64,000 nt of DNA, taken from the NCBI RefSeq assembly GCF_002776555.1, contig NZ_CP021497.1, positions 186,001 to 250,000 of the forward strand, read 5' to 3'. Each line of letters starts with the position of its first letter. Within the stretch, counting starts at the first letter, position 1. The notes under the pieces are model-generated. The model was not told the origin of the DNA. It did no database searches and was given only the letters and a program-made list of their open reading frames with translations. Source of the DNA: Candidatus Legionella polyplacis. GTDB taxonomy: Bacteria > Pseudomonadota > Gammaproteobacteria > Legionellales > Legionellaceae. The position numbers and the translations under genes were made by a program. Shown piece after piece: positions 9,190 to 19,918 of this stretch.

Positions 9190-11826
9190 TTAATCAATTA
9201 CTTTATAAGAATTTATAATATCTCCTAATAAAATATTAGTATAATTTCTAAAACTTATTCCGCATTCAAATCCTTCTCTAATCTCTACTACATTCTCTTT
9301 AAACCTCTTTATATTATCTAGCATACCACTATGCACTATAGTATTATTACGTAATATTTTAATAGGATAACATTTATTGATAATTCCATTATTTACCAAA
9401 CAACCAGCAATAACTTTAAATTTTGATACATTAAATACTTCTTTAACTGTAGCAAATCCCATTAATATCTCTCTAGATTTTGGAATGACCATTTTACTCA
9501 ATAACGATTTAACTAAATTCTCAACATCATAAATCACATTAAAACAATATAAAGATATTAAATTATCTTTCAATAATTTCTTTATAGAATTATCTGACTT
9601 TACATTAAATCCAATAATAATAGAATTAGAAACAATGGCCAAATGAACATCAGATTCAGTAATGTTTCCAACACCACTGAATACTATTTCTATCTTTATC
9701 ATATCCGTTGATAATTTTAATATTATATTAGATACAGCCTCAATTGATCCATAAACATCTGATTTTAAAATTATATTCAACCTTTTTTTAACATCAGAAA
9801 AAGAAGCCATATTCTTTAATATATCTTTAGTAAAATGCGCTCTATCATTAAATTTTCTTACATTTTGATATTTTCTTTTCTTACATAATAGTATTTCCCT
9901 AACTTTTCTTTCATCATTCACCACAACAACCTTATCTCCAGAACAAGTAACATAAGGTATTCCTAAAATACTTACTGGTATAGAAGGATTGACACTATTC
10001 AAATAAATTCCATTATTATCCAATAAAGCACGTACTTTTCCATATCTTAATCCAGCCAAAATAAAATCTCCTTTATATAAAATTCCAGTTTTCATTAAAA
10101 CTACAGATATAGGACCTTTGCCTTTATCAATATATGATTCTATTACAACGCCTTCAGCTCTTTCACATGTAGAAACTTTTAATTCAAGTAAATCAGATTG
10201 TAATAAAATTGCATCTAATAATTTATTAATCCCAGTACCAAATTTAGCAGATATACTTATATACATTGTATTTCCACCCCATTCTTCCGGAAGAAGATCA
10301 TAAACAGATAAATCATGCATAATACGATTTAGATTAATATTATCACATTTATCAATTTTATTAATGGCAACAATTATAGGAGCATTACTCTTTTTTGCAT
10401 GCTGTATTGCTTCTATAGTCTGAGGTTTCACTCCATCATCTGCCGCTATAACAAGTACTATAATATCAGTAATTTGAACTCCTCTTTCTCTCATAGAAAC
10501 AAAAGCAGAATGACCTGGTGTATCTAAAAAAGTAATAAATCTATTTAAATAATTAATATAATAAGCAGAAATATGTTGAGTAATTCCTCCTTTTTCAAAA
10601 TTAACAACATTTGTTTTCCTTATATAATCAATTAATGATGTCTTTCCATGATCAACATGTCCCATTATAGTAACAATAGGAGGTCTAATTATTGTAAAAT
10701 TTGAATCATTTAAATTAATATTCTTTTTTTCTATAACATTATTTTTTAATATATCTTCAATACTATTCTCTTTTTCCAATATAAACTTATGCCCCATAGA
10801 CTCAACAATAATAGAAGCTGTATTTTGATCAATAACTTGATTTATAGTTATAATACTACCTAAATTCATCATAACTTTAATAATTTCAGTTGCCTTCACC
10901 GACATTCGTTTGGCAAGTTCCAGTATAGAAATACTATTTGGCAAAAAAATTTCTTTTTCAATTGGCTTACATGGCTTTTCAAATCCATGATTTATTAATA
11001 AATTTATATTCTCAGCATGTGCATTAATTTTATTTTTCACACAATTTTTCTTCGACTTATTTATTTTTTTTAATCTATTAATTATTTTTTTATCATTCTC
11101 ATCATCTAAATTCATATAATGTTTAACGTTCATTTTACCTATTTTAAACTTTGTATCTTTTTCTAAAAGAATAGTTTTATTAAAATTTTTCTTTTTATTT
11201 TTTTCAAATTTCCTATCTTCTATTTTTTTTAAATAAATATTATTGATATTAGAAATCATTTTTTTATTACTTTTTAAAAAATTTTTTCTATTATTATTTA
11301 TTCCTATAAATTTACGATTATCTTTTCTAATAAGAATATTCTTCTCATATAATTTAGTCTGATTTTGTATATCATAATTTTTTTCTATTATTGTATTATT
11401 ATTATCATTTACTAAATCTATATTTAAATTATTTTTATTATCATATTGTTTGACAATTGAAAAATCTTTTAAATTTATTTGACAATTTTTAGTTTTTGTA
11501 AATAAATCATTATCCATATACATTTTTTTTTTACGAATTTCAACACTAATTTTTTTCCCACCAATACATACGTCATTTTCTATTTTATTTTTAATAATAC
11601 CTTTACTTTTAAATAAATTTAAACTATTTTTTATATTAATTCTTGAATCTAAATAAAAAATTTTTTTCAAATCATTTAAATAATTAAGTAAAATACCTTT
11701 CTGTTCTTCAGAAACTAATTGATGAGCATCACTAAATAATAAACCAGCTTCTTTAAATTTTAATAATAAACGTTCAACAGAAATCCCAACAACCTTAGCT
11801 AACTGTTTTACTGTTAAATCTGACAT
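9190..11826 (-). CDS. infB: Translation initiation factor IF-2
   Basis: IF-2 is the GTPase that brings fMet-tRNA to the 30S subunit. I set the start at ATG 11826, giving the family N-terminus MSDLTVKQLAKVVG and 878 residues; AGGA lies nine bases upstream. The open frame reaches 11904 but the extra 26 residues look non-coding. The order is: N-terminal IF2N domain, a long lysine/asparagine-rich linker (about residues 80-320) probably shaped by A/T drift, a second IF2N domain, then the G domain with GHVDHGKTSLID, DTPGHSAF and NKID. The C-terminal domains follow and are intact. A 202-bp spacer separates it from nusA. Confidence 0.96.
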   Translation of the reverse strand: MSDLTVKQLAKVVGISVERLLLKFKEAGLLFSDAHQLVSEEQKGILLNYLNDLKKIFYLDSRINIKNSLNLFKSKGIIKNKIENDVCIGGKKISVEIRKKKMYMDNDLFTKTKNCQINLKDFSIVKQYDNKNNLNIDLVNDNNNTIIEKNYDIQNQTKLYEKNILIRKDNRKFIGINNNRKNFLKSNKKMISNINNIYLKKIEDRKFEKNKKKNFNKTILLEKDTKFKIGKMNVKHYMNLDDENDKKIINRLKKINKSKKNCVKNKINAHAENINLLINHGFEKPCKPIEKEIFLPNSISILELAKRMSVKATEIIKVMMNLGSIITINQVIDQNTASIIVESMGHKFILEKENSIEDILKNNVIEKKNINLNDSNFTIIRPPIVTIMGHVDHGKTSLIDYIRKTNVVNFEKGGITQHISAYYINYLNRFITFLDTPGHSAFVSMRERGVQITDIIVLVIAADDGVKPQTIEAIQHAKKSNAPIIVAINKIDKCDNINLNRIMHDLSVYDLLPEEWGGNTMYISISAKFGTGINKLLDAILLQSDLLELKVSTCERAEGVVIESYIDKGKGPISVVLMKTGILYKGDFILAGLRYGKVRALLDNNGIYLNSVNPSIPVSILGIPYVTCSGDKVVVVNDERKVREILLCKKRKYQNVRKFNDRAHFTKDILKNMASFSDVKKRLNIILKSDVYGSIEAVSNIILKLSTDMIKIEIVFSGVGNITESDVHLAIVSNSIIIGFNVKSDNSIKKLLKDNLISLYCFNVIYDVENLVKSLLSKMVIPKSREILMGFATVKEVFNVSKFKVIAGCLVNNGIINKCYPIKILRNNTIVHSGMLDNIKRFKENVVEIREGFECGISFRNYTNILLGDIINSYKVID

Positions 11827-12028
11827 ATATAATATTCCTAAAAAAAATTTAATAACAAATACCCACTTATATATTTTATATATACCAATGAATATATCCT
11901 TCACAAGGAATAACTAATTTATATCTTTTATTATAAAACTATTATTTTAATAAAATAATAAACAATAAATAAAAACTTCTTACATAAAATTTATAATAAG
12001 TCTATACTATGTAATATATATTACATAT

Positions 12029-13525
12029 CTACTTAAACCAAGATTTTCTTGCCTGCATAATTAAATCAGCTGCTTTTTTTTCTGTCATTCCATTTTTTAA
12101 ATTAAACAACTCATCTACAGAACAATCTGCTAATTTATTCATAGTCGTTACACCAATAGAAAGTAAATAATTAGCTATTTCTTTAGTCATTCCTGACATT
12201 CCTAATAACTCAGATGACAAAACATTATTTTCTTTATTGCACTCCTTAAATTCCTCTGAAGCCAATGCTTTTGTTAATAACACATTATGTGCATGTTTCT
12301 TTAAATTATCAACAATCTCATCATTTAATCCATCAATAACTAACAATTCTTCTTTTGGAAGATAAGCAATTTCCTCTAATAAAGAAAAACCATGATCAAC
12401 TAACGATCGTGCTATTTTTTCACTAATATGTAAATTAGATATAAAGAAATTAACAATAGTATTAGATTCTTCTTTTCCCTTATTTTTAAAATCTTCAATA
12501 GTCATAACATTTAAAGACCATCCAGTTAATTGACTAGCTAATTTTACATTTTGTCCATTTCTACCAATTGCTTGTGATAACTGTTCTTTCTTTACTGCTA
12601 AATCCATAGAATGAGAATCTTCATCAACAACAATAGATGCTACTTCAGCTGGAGCCATAGCATTGATAACTAATTGAGCAGGATTATCATCCCATAATAT
12701 AATATCTACCCTTTCACCAGATAATTCACTAGAAATAGCTTGCACACGAGAACCTCTCATACCAACACAAGCACCAACAGGATCAATACGACCATCATTA
12801 GTTTTAACAGCAATCTTTGAACGATTTCCAGGCTCTCTAGCAGATGCTTTAATCGTAATAATATTCTCTCCAATCTCAGGAACTTCAATTCGAAATAACT
12901 CAATTAACATCCCATCTCTAGTTCTACTAACAAATAATTGAGGACCACGAACTTGAGAAACAATATCATACAAATAAGCACGTACTTTATCATTAAGTCT
13001 AAAAATTTCATTTGGTAATATTTCATTTCGAGACATGTATGCTTCAGCTTTTCCACCTAAATCAATAATAATACTATCACGAGTTACTTTTTTTACAGTA
13101 CCATATACTAATTGCCCCAATTTAGCACTAAATTGATCAACAATTTGTTTTCTTTCCGCTTCACGAACTTTCTGTATAATAATCTGTTTAGCAGTCTGAG
13201 CAGCTATACGACCAAATTTAACACAAGGCATTAATTCTTCTATTACACCTCCTAACTCAACACATGGAACATATCTTTTTGCTTTACTTAAAACAATTTG
13301 TTTTTCTGGAAATTCTAAATTTTCATCAGAAACTACTTCCCAAAAACGAAATGTTTTATACTCTCCAGTTTTAAAATCAAGCTGTACTCTCACATTAATA
13401 TCCTTATCACTAAATTTACGAGTAGCTGATTCAAGCGCTAACTGAATTGCTTGTAATACCACGTCCTTATGCACTCCTTTTGCATTTGATAAAGCTTCTG
13501 CTACTAATAACAGTTCTTTACTCAT
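12029..13525 (-). CDS. nusA: Transcription termination/antitermination protein NusA
   Basis: NusA binds RNA polymerase and modulates pausing, termination and antitermination. The start is ATG 13525, with GAGAGG eight bases upstream; the frame extends only two codons further to a TTG. The 498-residue protein has the N-terminal polymerase-binding domain, an S1 domain (GQLVYGTVKKVTRDSIIIDLGG), and two KH domains with PVGACVGMRGSRVQAI and QAIGRNGQNVKLASQLTGW. Both C-terminal acidic repeats of helix-hairpin-helix type are present. Length matches E. coli (495). The gene normally upstream, rimP, is not found here, so nusA is now first in its operon. Confidence 0.97.
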   Translation of the reverse strand: MSKELLLVAEALSNAKGVHKDVVLQAIQLALESATRKFSDKDINVRVQLDFKTGEYKTFRFWEVVSDENLEFPEKQIVLSKAKRYVPCVELGGVIEELMPCVKFGRIAAQTAKQIIIQKVREAERKQIVDQFSAKLGQLVYGTVKKVTRDSIIIDLGGKAEAYMSRNEILPNEIFRLNDKVRAYLYDIVSQVRGPQLFVSRTRDGMLIELFRIEVPEIGENIITIKASAREPGNRSKIAVKTNDGRIDPVGACVGMRGSRVQAISSELSGERVDIILWDDNPAQLVINAMAPAEVASIVVDEDSHSMDLAVKKEQLSQAIGRNGQNVKLASQLTGWSLNVMTIEDFKNKGKEESNTIVNFFISNLHISEKIARSLVDHGFSLLEEIAYLPKEELLVIDGLNDEIVDNLKKHAHNVLLTKALASEEFKECNKENNVLSSELLGMSGMTKEIANYLLSIGVTTMNKLADCSVDELFNLKNGMTEKKAADLIMQARKSWFK

Positions 13526-14133
13526 AATCAATACCTCTCTTTACATACCTGTTTAACATACTCTACTTTATTTACAAAAATAATATTTATATTCTTGCAT
13601 TTTCTTCCATTTCAAATAAACATTGTTTAAAATACTAATATAAACAATTTCACATAATATTTTTATATGTATTAAAATAAATTAATTTATCTAAAAAACA
13701 AATAGTATATCTAATACCGACTATTATTCTTATATCATTTTACAATACTTTTTAATCAATAAAGATTCTTTAACTTTAAAAAAATATCTGCAAATATATT
13801 TTTTCTTTTCATTAACTATCTTTTATCAATAAAATATACTAATTTTACTATTATTTTTTTTTATGTAATTTACATAAAAAAAATACTAACTTTTTAGCAC
13901 TATATATGAACAATAAAAATTGTATAAAATGAATATTAATAAATTCTTATAAATTTTTATAAACAAAAACTCTTATATTAATTTTATATAAATTTCATAA
14001 ATTTAATTTAACTATTTAAAAAAATAATAATGTATTCAATACTAATATTAATAAACCTTTAATTTTATATGATTTATTATAAATAAATATAAAAAATCAT
14101 ATAAACTCAAAACCATATACTTTTCCTATATAA
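13526..14133. other. Non-coding gap at the expected position of rimP
   Basis: About 600 bases of near-pure A/T separate nusA from the terminator of tRNA-fMet. In gammaproteobacteria the ribosome maturation gene rimP usually lies here. I see no open frame on either strand that could code for RimP and no recognisable fragment of it. The nusA operon promoter must lie in this stretch, but I cannot single out one -35/-10 pair. Confidence 0.6.
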
Positions 14134-14160
14134 CAAAAAACCCCAAATTAAATGGGGTTT
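14134..14160 (-). terminator. Rho-independent terminator of tRNA-fMet
   Basis: On the minus strand the stem AAACCCC (14160-14154) pairs with GGGGTTT (14144-14138) around a nine-base A/T loop. A run of T follows (six As at 14135-14140 on the plus strand). It lies 11 bases after the end of tRNA-fMet. It should separate the tRNA transcript from the nusA operon. Confidence 0.8.
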
Positions 14161-14171
14161 AATAAATTTTT

Positions 14172-14248
<77 letters not shown>

Positions 14249-14264
14249 ATTGTAATAAAAGATG

Positions 14265-14294
14265 AGTATATCGCATCATTATAATATATAGCAA
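14265..14294 (-). promoter_or_regulatory. Candidate promoter of tRNA-fMet
   Basis: Reading the minus strand, TTGCTA (14294-14289) and TATACT (14270-14265) are separated by 18 bases. Transcription would start near 14258, about ten bases before the tRNA. The -10 box matches five of six consensus bases and the -35 box four of six. Confidence 0.5.
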
Positions 14295-14382
14295 GCATTA
14301 TATTTATCTTAATCTCTTATAAAGTAATAAAATTTTATTTAATTAAAACTAATTATTTAATTATTTTTCTTATAAAACATTA

Positions 14383-15849
14383 TTAATGTAAAATATTAAT
14401 ACAAATATCCATCAATATAGAAGGAAAAATCCCTAAAATAATTAAAAATAAACAATGAATAAAAAATACCATTTTTACAACTTTAAAAGATTTAACAAAA
14501 TTAAACTGACCATTAAAATCATCAAAATAAATTATTTTAATAATATATATATAATTAAATAACCCAATCACTGAAAACAATAAACTAAAAATAGCTATCC
14601 AAAATAAATGATTTTCAACTAAAATTTTCAAAATATAAAATTTAGCAAAAAAACCAATTGTAGGAGGAATTCCAGCAATAGAAAAAATAACTGTTAATAC
14701 AAAAAAAGCTAATAAAGGATCTACTCTATTTAAACCTTTCAATTCATAAAAAAATCTTATATCCTTGTTATAAATAACAGATAGTACTGTTAAAAATCCA
14801 AAAAAAGCTGACACCGATAATGAATAAAAAATAAAATAATAAATAACAGCACTGTAACTAAAATTAACTTTACATAATAAACCTAAAATAGAGTAACCAA
14901 TATGAGAAATCGATGAATACGCTAAAAACCTTTTAATATTACTTTGAAAAATAGCTAATATATTCCCTATCCCTATGGAAAATAATAATATAATTAAAAA
15001 AAAGAATTTCCATTGAAAAAATATATTATTACAATAATTTGGAATTAAAAAATGTAATAATACTCCCAAAATAGAAATCTTAGGAATAGTACTAATAAAT
15101 AACGTTACAGGAATAGAAGATCCCTCATAAACATCAGGAGCCCACATATGAAAAGGAGCAATCGATAATTTAAAACTAAAAGTAGATAAAACTAATATAG
15201 AAGCAAACATAAATAACATTTGACTTTGTTCCAAATTACCAGATTTTATAACTTTAAAGATACTTATTAAATCTAATTTTCCAGTTAAACTATATAATAA
15301 TGAAATACCATATAATAACAATCCAGAAGCAATAGCACCCATAAAAAAATATTTTAAAGCCGCTTCAATTTCATTATTTCCTATACAAAAAATCACAATC
15401 ATAACATATATAGGAAAAGACAATAATTCTAACCCAAGATAAATGGTTAAAAAAGAATAAGAAGAAACTAAAATCATCATACCTAAAATAGAAAATAAAC
15501 TTAAAACGTAATATTCCGAAACATAATTTAAATCATGTTTTACAATATAAAACCAAGAATATAAAAAAAATATGAAAGCAAAAAAATAAACACATAATTT
15601 TATTAACTGAACTAATTTATCATTAATAAAAAAATTATTAATAAAAAATAATCTATCATTTTTTAACAAAAAGAAACTACAAATAGTTGATATAAATAAC
15701 CCTAATATAGAAAATATTAAAGTAAGTTTATTTACCAAAAATTTATTATTTATAAACATACCTATCAATAATATTAAACATGACGTAACTAATATCACTA
15801 TTTCCGAAGAAAAAATAATATAAGGACTATTGCCAGACAACATACTCAT
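14383..15849 (-). CDS. nuoN: NADH-quinone oxidoreductase subunit N
   Basis: NuoN is one of three antiporter-like proton-pumping subunits of complex I. I chose ATG 15849 because GAGG lies nine bases upstream; the frame continues five codons further to a TTG. The 488-residue protein is almost wholly transmembrane. It keeps the key glutamate in LGLELLSFPIYV and the lysine in FKLSIAPFHMWAPDVYEGS. It is the last gene of the nuo cluster, starting 22 bp after nuoM. No damage is visible. Confidence 0.96.
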   Translation of the reverse strand: MSMLSGNSPYIIFSSEIVILVTSCLILLIGMFINNKFLVNKLTLIFSILGLFISTICSFFLLKNDRLFFINNFFINDKLVQLIKLCVYFFAFIFFLYSWFYIVKHDLNYVSEYYVLSLFSILGMMILVSSYSFLTIYLGLELLSFPIYVMIVIFCIGNNEIEAALKYFFMGAIASGLLLYGISLLYSLTGKLDLISIFKVIKSGNLEQSQMLFMFASILVLSTFSFKLSIAPFHMWAPDVYEGSSIPVTLFISTIPKISILGVLLHFLIPNYCNNIFFQWKFFFLIILLFSIGIGNILAIFQSNIKRFLAYSSISHIGYSILGLLCKVNFSYSAVIYYFIFYSLSVSAFFGFLTVLSVIYNKDIRFFYELKGLNRVDPLLAFFVLTVIFSIAGIPPTIGFFAKFYILKILVENHLFWIAIFSLLFSVIGLFNYIYIIKIIYFDDFNGQFNFVKSFKVVKMVFFIHCLFLIILGIFPSILMDICINILH

Positions 15850-15871
15850 CAATATACACCTCAAACAAAAT

Positions 15872-17389
15872 TTAAATTTTTAAAATATTTTCTTTTACTA
15901 AGAAAACATTTATCGAATTATGAATATACTTTAACAAGATATTCGGATAAATACCAAGTATCAATATAAACACAAATAAAATACAATTTGAAATTTTCTC
16001 AAATCTAGATAAATCATATAAACTTTTAATTTTATAATTAGCAATTGATCCAAATACAACATAATTACATACTCTTAATGTATAAGAAACACCTAAAATT
16101 AAAATGATTCCAGATCCTATACTTAACCAAAATCCAGCTTTCATACTGCCCAAAATTACCATAAATTCCCCAACAAAACCAGAAGTTCCTGGCATTCCCA
16201 AATTAGATATACTAAAAAACATAAAGAAAAAAGAAAACAAAGGCATCACTCTAGCTATTCCTCCAAAATCTTTAATTTTCCTCGTATGCAAACGCTCATA
16301 AAGATAACCAATATTAGAAAACATAGCACTAGAAATAAAAGCATGTGAAAACATAATAAAAACAGATCCCTCAAAAACAAATCCAGCATACTTAATATTA
16401 CCTAATCTATGAATAATTAAAAAAGTTGAAAATAAACCTAATACAACAAGACTCATATGTAATATAGAAGAATAAGCAATAACACATTTTAAATCTTCTT
16501 GAACATAAGCAATAATACTAATATAAATAATAGAAAAAAGAGAAATTAACAATATCAATTTTGCAAATAAATTACAAGCATCAGGAACTATTGGAAATAA
16601 AAATCTCAGCAATCCATAAATACCAACTTTTAACAAAATAGCAGATAATAAAATAGATCCTCCTGATGAAGCTTCAGTATGTACATCAGGCAACCAAGTA
16701 TGAAAAGGGAAAATTGGAACTTTAACAGCAAAAGCCAAAAAAAATGAAATAAAAATCAAAATTTGCTCTTTTATGCTCAATTTTACAAGATAAAAATCTT
16801 TTATTTTAAATGAAGAAATTTCTTGTCCAATATAAATAAATACTAACAACATAAATATAGATCCTAAAAATGTATAAATAAAAAACTTTATAGCAGCATA
16901 AGATCTATTTTTAGATCCCCATATTCCAATAATAAGATAAAAAGGAATTAAAATAGATTCCCAAAAAATATAAAATAATATTGCATCTAATGATGTAAAA
17001 ATACCAATCAACAATCCTTGTATTACAAGAACATAAGATAAATATTCAGAAATATTATTTTCAATATAATTCCATATTGACAAAACACTTATAAAAATAA
17101 TTATTTCACTTAAAACAATTAAAGACATAGATAAACCATCAACTCCTAAACTATACCTAATATTCAAACTAGGAATCCATAAATGTTCCTCAATATATTG
17201 CATTTCAAATGTATGCAAATCAAAATTAAATAACATATAAATAGTAATAAAAAAAGTAAAACTTATTATTAACAACCATATATAACGAAAATCAAAACTT
17301 TGAAAAAAATTAGTTTTACTGCAATATAAAAACAATAAACCAGATAAAATCGGAATCCAAATTAAAAAACTAATGCAATAACAATGCAT
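15872..17389 (-). CDS. nuoM: NADH-quinone oxidoreductase subunit M
   Basis: NuoM is the second antiporter-like proton-pumping subunit. The 505-residue polytopic protein keeps the coupling glutamate in YIFWESILIPFYLI and the channel lysine in FAVKVPIFPFHTWLPDVHTE. The segment NLGMPGTSGFVGEFM, typical of the family, is near the C-terminal third. It starts nine bases after nuoL ends and ends 22 bases before nuoN. Confidence 0.96.
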   Translation of the reverse strand: MHCYCISFLIWIPILSGLLFLYCSKTNFFQSFDFRYIWLLIISFTFFITIYMLFNFDLHTFEMQYIEEHLWIPSLNIRYSLGVDGLSMSLIVLSEIIIFISVLSIWNYIENNISEYLSYVLVIQGLLIGIFTSLDAILFYIFWESILIPFYLIIGIWGSKNRSYAAIKFFIYTFLGSIFMLLVFIYIGQEISSFKIKDFYLVKLSIKEQILIFISFFLAFAVKVPIFPFHTWLPDVHTEASSGGSILLSAILLKVGIYGLLRFLFPIVPDACNLFAKLILLISLFSIIYISIIAYVQEDLKCVIAYSSILHMSLVVLGLFSTFLIIHRLGNIKYAGFVFEGSVFIMFSHAFISSAMFSNIGYLYERLHTRKIKDFGGIARVMPLFSFFFMFFSISNLGMPGTSGFVGEFMVILGSMKAGFWLSIGSGIILILGVSYTLRVCNYVVFGSIANYKIKSLYDLSRFEKISNCILFVFILILGIYPNILLKYIHNSINVFLVKENILKI

Positions 17390-17398
17390 GACTATATT

Positions 17399-19384
17399 CT
17401 ATCTCCCATAAGAAAACAATGTACAATACGATAATAAAATAACAGATAAAATCATGACAAAAACATAATTATATAAATATCCGTTATGAAAAAACTTAAT
17501 TTTTTTTGAAAACCATAAAATTACTAAACCAATTCCTTCTACTATAAATTTATCAATTATTTTTCGATCAAAAATCTTATAAAAAACATTTCCAACTTTT
17601 TTAAAAAGAAAAACAAAATAATTAATTAAAAAATCAAATCCATACTGATTTATAAGTACTTTATATACCAAAGAAAACTTTCTAGAAAAATAAATAGGAA
17701 TACATGGAATCTTAATATAAAAAATCCAAGCAAAAAATATACCAAATATTGTTAAAATAAATGCTATGTTTAAAAAAATATCCTTACTAAAATTAAAAGA
17801 AATCAACATTTTTCTAAAAAAAAGATTTTTCATAACATGATTTGGTAAAACAAAAAATGATCCTTTTAAAAAAGAAAACTCGCTAAATATATTTTTATAT
17901 AAAAAAACTCCAGAACCTAATGAAGTAATTATAAGTAAAAATAAAGGAAACCAAAAAACAAAATAATTTTCATGTTTATAAGAAAAACTTATATTTATAA
18001 TTTCTTTTTGTTTACCATGAAAAATTATAAAAAAAGAACGAAAAATATAAAACGATGTAATAAATACAGTTATCAATAATAAATAATAAGCATAATTACT
18101 ACCAAAAATCTTAGAAAATTTTACGTACTCTATTATAGAATCTTTAGAATAAAAACTAGAAAATGGAGGAATAGAACATAATGATAAACTACCAATTAAA
18201 TAAGAAAAATAAGTAATAGGAATTTTATTCCATAACCCTCCCATCTTTCTTATATTTTGTTCATGTGAAGCACAAATTATTATAGATCCAGCTGATAAAA
18301 ATAATAAAGCCTTAAAAAAGGCATGATTAAACAAATGAAATAAACTAGCACTATAAGCAGATACACCTAAAGCAGCCATCATATATCCCAATTGGGACAA
18401 AGTAGAATAAGCAATTATAGATTTAATATCATTTAATGTAATAGCAACCATACCCATAAAAAAAGCACTTGTCGATCCTACTATTAAAATTAAACTTAAT
18501 ACTACAGTAGAATACTCAATTAATGGAGAAATACGAATTAACATGAATATACCAGAAACAACCATAGTAGCAGAATGAAGTAAAGCTGAAATAGGAGTAG
18601 GACCTTCCATTGATCCAGGAAGCCAAATATGCAATGGAATTTGAGCAGACTTCCCCATAGAACCAATAAAAAGTAATATAGAAATTATCGTTAATAATGA
18701 ACAATGAACATTATCAAAAACTAAACATATTTTTTTACTTTTCAAATACAATGCCTTTTGGAATACAACATGATAATCTAAACTGCCAACATAAGATAAA
18801 ATTAATCCAATACCTAATATAAACCCAAAATCAGCAATACGATTAATCAAAAAAGCTTTGAATCCACAATAAACAGCTTTTTCCTTAAAAAACCAAAAAC
18901 TAATTAATAAATATGAAACTAAACCTACTCCTTCCCAAGCAAAAAATAATTGTAAAAAATTATTAGAAACAACCAGAATATTCATCATAAAAGTAAACAA
19001 AATTATATAAGAAAAAAATCTTTTATATCCTATTTCTCTTTTCATATAACCTATACTATAAATCTGGACAATTAATGAAATAAAATTAACTAAAATTAAC
19101 ATAATGCAACTTAAAGAATCAATTAAAAATCCAAAATGAAAAATATAAGGAAAAACCTTTCCTCCACTCATCCATATTAAAAAATTAAAATTTTCTATTT
19201 TTTTAGTAACAAATAAAAAATATATAAAAACAAATATAGATAGTAATAAAGATATAAAAGTACTAAAAATAGTAATAACATGAACCAATTTATTACTAAA
19301 TTTTCTTTGAAAAAAAACTACAAATAATAAAGAAAATAAAAGAGATAATATTATTATAAATAAAAATAAACATTTAATACTCAC
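17399..19384 (-). CDS. nuoL: NADH-quinone oxidoreductase subunit L
   Basis: NuoL is the distal proton pump of complex I and carries the long lateral helix. The 661-residue protein shows LFFAWEGVGLVSYLLI with its conserved glutamate. It also has GKSAQIPLHIWLPGSMEGPTP with the conserved lysine, and LLHSATMVVSGIFML. The C-terminal part contains further membrane segments, including the last anchoring helix, so the subunit looks full length (E. coli 613). It is separated from nuoK by only five bases. Confidence 0.96.
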   Translation of the reverse strand: MSIKCLFLFIIILSLLFSLLFVVFFQRKFSNKLVHVITIFSTFISLLLSIFVFIYFLFVTKKIENFNFLIWMSGGKVFPYIFHFGFLIDSLSCIMLILVNFISLIVQIYSIGYMKREIGYKRFFSYIILFTFMMNILVVSNNFLQLFFAWEGVGLVSYLLISFWFFKEKAVYCGFKAFLINRIADFGFILGIGLILSYVGSLDYHVVFQKALYLKSKKICLVFDNVHCSLLTIISILLFIGSMGKSAQIPLHIWLPGSMEGPTPISALLHSATMVVSGIFMLIRISPLIEYSTVVLSLILIVGSTSAFFMGMVAITLNDIKSIIAYSTLSQLGYMMAALGVSAYSASLFHLFNHAFFKALLFLSAGSIIICASHEQNIRKMGGLWNKIPITYFSYLIGSLSLCSIPPFSSFYSKDSIIEYVKFSKIFGSNYAYYLLLITVFITSFYIFRSFFIIFHGKQKEIINISFSYKHENYFVFWFPLFLLIITSLGSGVFLYKNIFSEFSFLKGSFFVLPNHVMKNLFFRKMLISFNFSKDIFLNIAFILTIFGIFFAWIFYIKIPCIPIYFSRKFSLVYKVLINQYGFDFLINYFVFLFKKVGNVFYKIFDRKIIDKFIVEGIGLVILWFSKKIKFFHNGYLYNYVFVMILSVILLSYCTLFSYGR

Positions 19385-19389
19385 AATAA

Positions 19390-19710
19390 TTAACCTTTTA
19401 ATTTATTTAAATCATCTAAATAAATATTACCATATACACGATAATATAACATTAAAATGGATAAACCTATGGAAATCTCAGCAGCAGCAATAGCTAAAAT
19501 AAAGAATACAAAAATTTCTCCATCTATTTTCTTATAAAAATGAGAAAAAATAATAAAATTAGTACATATAGTCACAAACATTAATTCTATACACATCAAA
19601 GATACTAACATATGAGTTTTGCGCAATACAATCCCGCACAAACTAAAACTAAATAATACTGCTGTTAATATTAAATAATAACCTATAGGTAACACATTAT
19701 CAATAATCAT
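19390..19710 (-). CDS. nuoK: NADH-quinone oxidoreductase subunit K
   Basis: NuoK is a three-helix membrane subunit of complex I. The 106-residue protein keeps both functionally important glutamates, in SLMCIELMFVTICT and in AIAAAEISIGLSIL. Length is normal (about 100). It follows nuoJ only after an unusual 208-bp gap, whereas the genes usually touch or overlap; its own ribosome binding and promoter needs may therefore differ. Confidence 0.95.
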   Translation of the reverse strand: MIIDNVLPIGYYLILTAVLFSFSLCGIVLRKTHMLVSLMCIELMFVTICTNFIIFSHFYKKIDGEIFVFFILAIAAAEISIGLSILMLYYRVYGNIYLDDLNKLKG

Positions 19711-19918
19711 TTTTTATTCTTAAAATAAAAATAATAAAATATATTATAACTATTAATTAATATCAATTATACAATAAATAAAATAAATCTAATATTTTTA
19801 TTATATTATAATAATTTTTTCTGAAAATCATAAAATTTAAAATTACTTATTTATAACACTTTAACAAATAAAATTAACTTAATATTAATTATTAAATAAA
19901 AATTAATTACTAAATACT

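Noticed and set aside
9190..11904. Longer start for infB at 11904
   Set aside because: The extra 26 residues are hydrophobic and unlike IF-2; the ATG at 11826 has AGGA nearby and gives the conserved N-terminus.
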